A DNA stretch of 36,947 bases from Bacillota bacterium (GTDB lineage Bacteria > Bacillota > Clostridia > Oscillospirales > Ethanoligenentaceae), in NCBI GenBank assembly GCA_023391535.1, contig JAEWAU010000031.1, forward strand, positions 1 through 36,947, in the 5' to 3' direction. Position numbers and translations under genes: made by a program. The notes beneath the pieces were generated by a model that worked only from the letters and a program-made list of their open reading frames with translations, was not told the DNA's origin and ran no database searches. Positions 31,298 through 36,947 of this stretch are shown in pieces. Numbering within the stretch: position 1 is the stretch's first letter; every line of letters starts with the position of its first letter.

Positions 31298-32209
31298 ATG
31301 CAGATTCGAACCGACCTTGCGCTGGAAGCGCACGAAACGGCGGCGCGTTCCGGCGAGCCGGACGGTGTGGAGCATGAGGAATTCGAGCGCGGCGGCGTGC
31401 GCGTTTCGCGCGTGCGCGTGCTCGACGAGCGGGGCGTACAAGCCATCGGCAAGCCCGTTGGAACTTATGTGACGGTGGAAACCGGCTCGCTTTCCGACGT
31501 GGGCGGCGACGGCTATTACGAGGCGGCCGAGCTGATCGGCAGCGAGGTGGCGCAGATGCTGCTCCCGGCCGGAGACGGCCTCGTGCTGGTGGTGGGCCTC
31601 GGCAACGCCGAAATGACGCCCGACGCGTTGGGTCCGCGCTGCGTGGAGAGCGTGCTCGTCACGCGGCACATTGCGGGGGAGCTCACCAAGATCAAAGGAC
31701 TCGAAAGTCTGCGGCCGGTGGCGGCCATCGCCCCCGGCGTGCTGGGGCAGACGGGCATGGAAACCGGCGAGATCGTGCGTGCGCTGGTGGACCGCGTCTC
31801 CCCCGTGGCCGTGCTCGTAATCGACGCGCTGGCCTCCCGGCGAGCCTCGCGCCTGGGCACCACGGTGCAGGTGGCCGACAGCGGCATCGCCCCCGGCTCC
31901 GGCATCGGAAACGCCCGCTTTCCGCTCGACCGGGCCACACTGGGCGTGCCCGTCATCTCCATCGGCGTGCCCACTGTGGTGGACGCGGCCACCCTCGCGC
32001 TGGATATCCTCGAAAACGCCGGCATCGAAACGCCCGCGCAGGAGGAGGAAAAGATCCGCGCCTCGGTGGAGCCCTCGGGGGTTTCGATGTTCGTCACGCC
32101 GCGCATGGTAGATTTAATTGTGGAGCACGCCGCCCGCCTCACGGGGCTTGCCATCAACCGCGCGCTGCACCCGGGCGTGGCGCGCGAGGAGCTTGAAAAA
32201 CTCGTCTGA
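31298..32209 (+). CDS. gpr: Germination protease GPR (A25 family)
   Basis: A 303-residue protease that degrades small acid-soluble spore proteins during germination; made in the forespore as a zymogen. It begins MQIRTDLALEAHE, so the segment before the TDLA processing site is only three residues, much shorter than the 15-16 of Bacillus. Core motifs: LVVGLGNAEMTPDALGP, RPVAAIAPGVLGQTGMETGE and the conserved VLVIDALASRRASRLGTTVQ with DSGIAPGSGIGNAR. The start ATG has AAAGGTG 8 nt upstream. Its presence marks the organism as endospore-forming. It heads a unit with the following membrane-protein gene. Confidence 0.97.
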   Translation: MQIRTDLALEAHETAARSGEPDGVEHEEFERGGVRVSRVRVLDERGVQAIGKPVGTYVTVETGSLSDVGGDGYYEAAELIGSEVAQMLLPAGDGLVLVVGLGNAEMTPDALGPRCVESVLVTRHIAGELTKIKGLESLRPVAAIAPGVLGQTGMETGEIVRALVDRVSPVAVLVIDALASRRASRLGTTVQVADSGIAPGSGIGNARFPLDRATLGVPVISIGVPTVVDAATLALDILENAGIETPAQEEEKIRASVEPSGVSMFVTPRMVDLIVEHAARLTGLAINRALHPGVAREELEKLV

Positions 32210-32262
32210 TACGGCGTTTTTCAAATAGATCGCATGAAATATGCTTGTTCAAAGAGGCTTGC

Positions 32263-32691
32263 ATGAGAATCGGACGCCGAAAGGCGCGTGCGCGCAGAAA
32301 GGCGGGGGTGCGGTATTACCCCGCGCCGCCGCGCCGCCGCGCCTCTTATTTCTTTTTTTCTTTCTTTCTCACCCTGATGTGCTTTTTGAGCCTGGCAGGG
32401 TTCGCCCTGGCCGATTGGAACTCCCGCCGCGTGGGCTGGAACCAAACCGGCGAGGTCTTCGCGGTTTCCGGCGCGCCGGACGCCGTGGACGTAACGGTGC
32501 TGGGGAAGCAGTCCCGCATCGCGCTCGGGGACGCGCCCGCCGTATTCTTGCGCGCGCGCGCGGCGGCGGAGGAGCTGACGCCCGCGCCGCTTCTGGCCGC
32601 GCGGCTGGCCGCAGGTTACCTGCACCCGCCCGCGGTGCGCCTTGCGGGCGAAGCGGCGCGGTGGCTGCTGCAAAAGGCGCCGGCCGGATAA
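32263..32691 (+). CDS. Unrecognised one-TM protein in the spoIIP position
   Basis: A 142-residue protein: a very basic N-terminus (MRIGRRKARARRKAGVRYYP), one membrane helix (YFFFSFFLTLMCFLSLAGFALA, about 30-51), then an extracytoplasmic part of about 90 residues rich in Ala and Arg. AAAGAGG lies 5 nt before the ATG at 32263, 54 bp after gpr. In many Firmicutes spoIIP follows gpr and precedes lepA. This protein has a compatible N-terminal anchor but no amidase domain and is about a third of SpoIIP's length. It could be an unrelated sporulation membrane protein. It shows codon use like its neighbours and no frameshift. Confidence 0.7.
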   Translation: MRIGRRKARARRKAGVRYYPAPPRRRASYFFFSFFLTLMCFLSLAGFALADWNSRRVGWNQTGEVFAVSGAPDAVDVTVLGKQSRIALGDAPAVFLRARAAAEELTPAPLLAARLAAGYLHPPAVRLAGEAARWLLQKAPAG

Positions 32692-32696
32692 ACCCA

Positions 32697-32725
32697 TACC
32701 GCGCGCGCCTCATTTGTGGTATACT
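32697..32725 (+). promoter_or_regulatory. Predicted promoter upstream of lepA
   Basis: An extended -10, TGG-TATACT (TATACT 32720-32725), with a poor -35. The predicted start near 32732 lies about 165 nt before lepA and ahead of the hairpin at 32801-32844, so the leader would contain that hairpin. Confidence 0.45.
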
Positions 32726-32800
32726 GTTTGGAAGAAAGCGCGCCTTTCCGGGGCGCGGGAGCGCATCCGAACCGGATCTCCGAAGAAAACCGCGGATGAA

Positions 32801-32844
32801 AAATCGGCGTCAAAGCCCGCGCGAAGCGCTTTTGACGCCGATTT
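32801..32844 (+). terminator. Hairpin in the lepA leader
   Basis: AAATCGGCGTCAAA (32801-32814) pairs perfectly with TTTGACGCCGATTT (32831-32844) around a GC-rich loop, followed by CTTCCCCTTT. It is either the terminator of the gpr unit or an attenuator for transcripts starting near 32732. Confidence 0.6.
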
Positions 32845-32896
32845 CTTCCCCTTTGGAATCGGATTTTCGTATAACCCCACTTTTGAGGTGAGAAAT

Positions 32897-34696
<1,800 letters not shown>

Positions 34697-34742
34697 CCGC
34701 GCGGCCCCGTGCCGTTACCATCCGACAAAAGGAGCGTCTTTT

Positions 34743-35399
34743 TTGCTCAAACGCATTATCGCCGGCCTGCTTGCCGGCGCCCTGATCGCCTGCTCCGGCT
34801 GCAGCGCCGTCCTCTCTCCGGCGGGTTCCTCCGCGCTCACCGTCCGCGAGGGCGGAAAATCCGCCGGAACGTCGGCTTCCGGCGCGGCGGCCTCCTCCGC
34901 GCAGAACGGTTCCTCCGTGCCAGTTTCGGGCGGCAGCGTGGAATATTACTTTCCGCGCGGCGGCCAGCCCGCCAAACCGGCGCTGATCGGCATTTTGAAG
35001 TCGGCCAAAACGTCGCTGGACATGGCCGTTTACAGCTTTACCGATACGGATATCGCCTCCGCCGTGGTGGCGGATAAAAAACGCGGCGTAGCCGTGCGCG
35101 TCATCACGGACAGCGGGTGTGCCGCCAACCGCTACCAGAAAACCGTGCTTTCGGAGCTGAAAGCCGCGGGCATCCCCGTAAAGATCAACACGCACGGCGG
35201 GCTGATGCACCTGAAGGTTTCCATCGTGGACCGCAGCGTCGCCACCACCGGGTCGTTCAACTACACGAAAGGCGCCGAAAACGAAAACGACGAGGTGTTC
35301 GTCGTGCTGCGCAGCCCCAAGGCGGCGGCGGATTTCGAAACGCAGTTCGCGCGCATGTGGAGCGATACGGGCGATTTCAAAAACTGGAGCGCCAGTTAA
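34743..35399 (+). CDS. Phospholipase D-like nuclease, lipoprotein
   Basis: A 218-residue exported protein. Signal MLKRIIAGLLAGALIAC has a lipobox LIAC with Cys17 as lipidated residue, followed by a Ser/Gly-rich linker (to about 60). The single PLD/HKD domain shows KTSLDMAVYSFTDTDIASAV, then HLKVSIVD (H, K, D of HxK(x)4D) and GSFN. Single-HKD proteins such as Nuc act as dimers on DNA or phospholipids. The start is TTG at 34743 with AAAGGAG 8 nt upstream. It is 46 bp after lepA and ends at a strong terminator. The likely site of action is the outer face of the membrane; the substrate is unknown. Confidence 0.9.
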   Translation: MLKRIIAGLLAGALIACSGCSAVLSPAGSSALTVREGGKSAGTSASGAAASSAQNGSSVPVSGGSVEYYFPRGGQPAKPALIGILKSAKTSLDMAVYSFTDTDIASAVVADKKRGVAVRVITDSGCAANRYQKTVLSELKAAGIPVKINTHGGLMHLKVSIVDRSVATTGSFNYTKGAENENDEVFVVLRSPKAAADFETQFARMWSDTGDFKNWSAS

Positions 35400-35419
35400 G
35401 AAAAGCGCCATCATCCCGC

Positions 35420-35456
35420 AAAAATCTCCCGTGGGGTTTTCCCGCGGGAGATTTTT
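35420..35456 (+). terminator. Terminator after the PLD-like gene
   Basis: AAAAATCTCCCG (35420-35431) pairs with CGGGAGATTTTT (35445-35456). T5 on both strands suggests it also ends the convergent LiaF-like unit. Confidence 0.9.
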
Positions 35457-35497
35457 GATGCCGGCGCCCGTTTTTTCATCGTTCCGGGCCTGTGTTT

Positions 35498-36208
35498 CTA
35501 CGAGACGTAGTGGATCTCAAGATTCCCGAACGAGACCTTGCCCTCCAGAATCAGCAGCGGCGCATCGTCCGCGGGCTTCGTGCCGCGCGGGTCGATATTC
35601 ACCGCGCCTGCGCTCGTGTGAATGCGTTCCTCCACGCGCCAGCCGCTCGGGATGTAGAGCGTCATGTTGCCGAAACTGACGTCCGCGTACACCTGCACGC
35701 CGTTCGGGCCGGGGGTCACCTGGTCGAAATAGACGCTGAGCTTGCCGAACGACGAGGAGAGATACGCCTTTTCGAGGCTTTCGGAGTGCAGGTATTTGCA
35801 GCTTTCGCTGAAACTGGCGCTCACGCGGACGTCGTTGCCGTCCACCCGCTCCTCGGTTTTGCTTATGCCCTCCCATTCCGCGTGGATTTTTTTATGCCAA
35901 TGGTGGTGCGGGCCGTGGAAGATGATGCTGAAGCCCGTGGAAGCGAGCACCGCGGTGAGCAGCAAAAGCCAGACGTTGATGACCTTGAGGTGAAGCGGCT
36001 GCTGATAGATGGCGTAGAGCAGCGCGAGCGGAACAAACAGCCCGAAGAAGTTGAATTCGACCAGGCTGCTGACGAACACGGCCGCGAGAAGCACGGTGGC
36101 GACGATGCTCCAGAAGTCCAGTTGGACGAACCCGCCCACCTGGCAGGCGATGACGAAAAATCCCGCCGCCACAAAGAAAATTCCCCAGAACCAGTTTCTA
36201 TGCCTCAT
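35498..36208 (-). CDS. LiaF-like membrane protein (cell-wall stress response)
   Basis: A 236-residue protein. The N-terminal half has four hydrophobic segments (WFWGIFFVAAGFFVIACQV; IVATVLLAAVFVSSLV; FGLFVPLALLYAIY; VWLLLLTAVLASTGFSIIF), then a His-rich stretch (HGPHHHWHKK). The C-terminal soluble domain (about 120-236) has the LiaF/YvqF pattern: repeated SFGKLSVYFDQ, VSFGNMTLYIPSGW and VSFGNLEIHYVS. LiaF proteins inhibit cell-envelope stress signalling until antibiotics disturb the membrane. It overlaps the upstream LytTR gene by 11 bp, so the pair is coupled and probably works together. LytTR plus LiaF-like pairs without a histidine kinase occur in other Firmicutes. Confidence 0.88.
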   Translation of the reverse strand: MRHRNWFWGIFFVAAGFFVIACQVGGFVQLDFWSIVATVLLAAVFVSSLVEFNFFGLFVPLALLYAIYQQPLHLKVINVWLLLLTAVLASTGFSIIFHGPHHHWHKKIHAEWEGISKTEERVDGNDVRVSASFSESCKYLHSESLEKAYLSSSFGKLSVYFDQVTPGPNGVQVYADVSFGNMTLYIPSGWRVEERIHTSAGAVNIDPRGTKPADDAPLLILEGKVSFGNLEIHYVS

Positions 36209-36665
36209 GATGGTTTCCCCTTTCCTGCAAACGCCGCCGCAGCTCCTTATAGTAATACCGCGAGGCGTAAACCTGCTTGTGGCTGCCCGTAAACTGAATC
36301 AGACTCGAGGACGTCAGGTCCTTTGTAATGGAATAAATGCGGCGGATATTCACGATGGTGGATTTTGCCGCCCGCACAAACGAGCCGGGCAGCAGTTCCT
36401 CGAGCTCGTAAAGCCGATAACGGATGAGAAAAGCGTCCTCCGCCGTGTGCGCGTAAACATGCTCGCCGGACGTTTCGAAAAACAGCACGTCGTCGAGCGG
36501 AAAATAGTACTCGCGGTTCTCCTTGAAAAAGGCGATCTTCGGGCCGGACTTGGCCTGCTCCAGAAGATACCGGTAAATATTGCGGATGTTCTCGTCCACG
36601 CGGCCGCAGCGGATGAGAATCTCGTCCTCCGGCAGATCTTCCGCGATTTCCATGCGCACCTTCAT
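36198..36665 (-). CDS. LytTR-family DNA-binding regulator without receiver domain
   Basis: A 155-residue regulator. The N-terminal about 55 residues are a short helical region (MKVRMEIAEDLPEDEILIRC...NIYRYLLEQAKSGPKIAFF). The C-terminal LytTR domain (about 55-150) shows YYFPLDDVLFFETSGEHVYAH, RYRLYELEELLPGSFVRAAKSTIVNIRRIYSI and QVYASRYYYKELRRRL. There is no phospho-receiver, so control probably comes through the LiaF-like partner or a ligand. GAGGTGA lies about 5 nt before the ATG at 36665; the longer frame to 36686 is less likely. A 22-bp-phased direct repeat upstream of its promoter fits a LytTR target. Confidence 0.92.
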   Translation of the reverse strand: MKVRMEIAEDLPEDEILIRCGRVDENIRNIYRYLLEQAKSGPKIAFFKENREYYFPLDDVLFFETSGEHVYAHTAEDAFLIRYRLYELEELLPGSFVRAAKSTIVNIRRIYSITKDLTSSSLIQFTGSHKQVYASRYYYKELRRRLQERGNHHEA

Positions 36666-36686
36666 CCGATCACCTCTTACAAACAC

Positions 36687-36715
36687 AGTATAGCGGCTTT
36701 CGCCGCGCGTGAAAA
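36687..36715 (-). promoter_or_regulatory. Promoter of the LytTR-LiaF-like operon
   Basis: On the minus strand TTTTCA (36710-36715), 17 bp, TATACT (36687-36692); start near 36680. The weak -35 fits an activated promoter. Confidence 0.6.
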
Positions 36716-36722
36716 GGCGTTT

Positions 36723-36757
36723 CCGGCATCCGGTAGGGTTTTGGCCGGCAACCGGTA
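36723..36757. promoter_or_regulatory. Direct repeat, candidate LytTR-binding site
   Basis: CCGGCATCCGGTA (36723-36735) and CCGGCAACCGGTA (36745-36757) differ at one base and start 22 bp apart, two turns of DNA on one face. On the minus strand they read TACCGG(A/T)TGCCGG. They stand just upstream of the -35 box. LytTR proteins such as AgrA bind pairs of short direct repeats about 21 bp apart. Confidence 0.6.
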
Positions 36758-36947
36758 AAAAAACGCCGCCGAAAGGCCGCCGCAGGCCTTGCGCAGCTTC
36801 TCATCGGCGTGGGGGCGAAGCTGTATTTTACGAAAACCCTGAGCGGCAAAGAGGAAACGGACGGCGATGCGGGCAGCAAAACAAGCCTACGGGCATAACT
36901 CCTTTTCCTTCCGCGCCAAAACAGCCGGGTGGCCCCGTTGAAACCGG
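36758..36947. other. Right edge, nothing assigned
   Basis: A plus-strand frame (LIGVGAKLYFTKTLSGKEET, ending at a stop near 36895) could be the end of a gene or a remnant, but it has no recognised domain and no start. I assign no gene here. Confidence 0.3.

Noticed and set aside
36780..36900. C-terminal end of a membrane-protein gene entering from the right
   Set aside because: The frame ending near 36895 has no recognised domain, and the plus-strand orientation means its start would have to lie inside the LytTR promoter region.

Overview
The window is about 37 kb of a GC-rich (roughly 58-60% by eye) endospore-forming Firmicute, most likely a clostridium of the Oscillospiraceae/Ruminococcaceae type. 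Reasons: the rpsT - gpr (germination protease) - lepA order, strong Shine-Dalgarno sites with frequent TTG/GTG starts, an lplB/lplC-type sugar ABC transporter with an AraC-type response regulator, and a LiaF-like/LytTR pair. The assignment rests on gene content and order only.

Layout. (1) 1-555: a dead IS256-family transposase fragment. (2) 556-13094: a glycan-utilisation locus. Reading leftwards from an AT-rich control region (11625-12038) come two ABC permeases, a lipoprotein solute-binding protein, a hairpin terminator, an AraC-type response regulator, a GH130 mannoside phosphorylase, a GH38 alpha-mannosidase and a GH3 glycosidase. A LacI-type regulator is transcribed divergently. None of the three enzymes has a signal peptide. 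The picture is import of a mannose-containing oligosaccharide followed by hydrolysis and phosphorolysis inside the cell. (3) About 13200-19400: a graveyard of mobile DNA. It holds frameshifted and internally deleted TraG/VirD4, CpaF/TadA and CpaE-like genes, an Rhs fragment, an AT-rich HEAT-repeat gene that may be an orphan immunity gene, and an intact 2540-bp IS66 element with a perfect 8-bp target duplication. (4) 19522-19742: tRNA-Ser(GGA) with its own promoter and terminator.

(5) 20092-23334: a LytM/M23 peptidase, and a DeoR regulator-1-phosphofructokinase operon without fruA. (6) 23335-26254: a nitroreductase-like protein, then a Crp/Fnr regulator divergent from a ferredoxin-cupin-ferredoxin operon. 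The shared control region carries an 18-bp perfect palindrome centred about 41.5 bp before the predicted start of the operon. (7) 26648-30432: a second GH3 beta-glucosidase, an XRE regulator with a long hydrophobic Gly/Ala repeat tail, and a 50-residue membrane protein with a near-consensus promoter.

(8) 30604-35399: rpsT, gpr, an unrecognised one-TM protein in the place where spoIIP usually sits, lepA and a phospholipase-D-like lipoprotein. (9) 35498-36757: a LytTR regulator and LiaF-like protein, with a two-turn direct repeat upstream that looks like a LytTR site.

Most promising for follow-up are the Crp/Fnr-ferredoxin-cupin module, the Rhs relic with its HEAT gene, the mannoside locus with its unusual response regulator, the LytTR direct repeat and the protein in the spoIIP position. 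All identities come from reading motifs by eye; no database search was possible.
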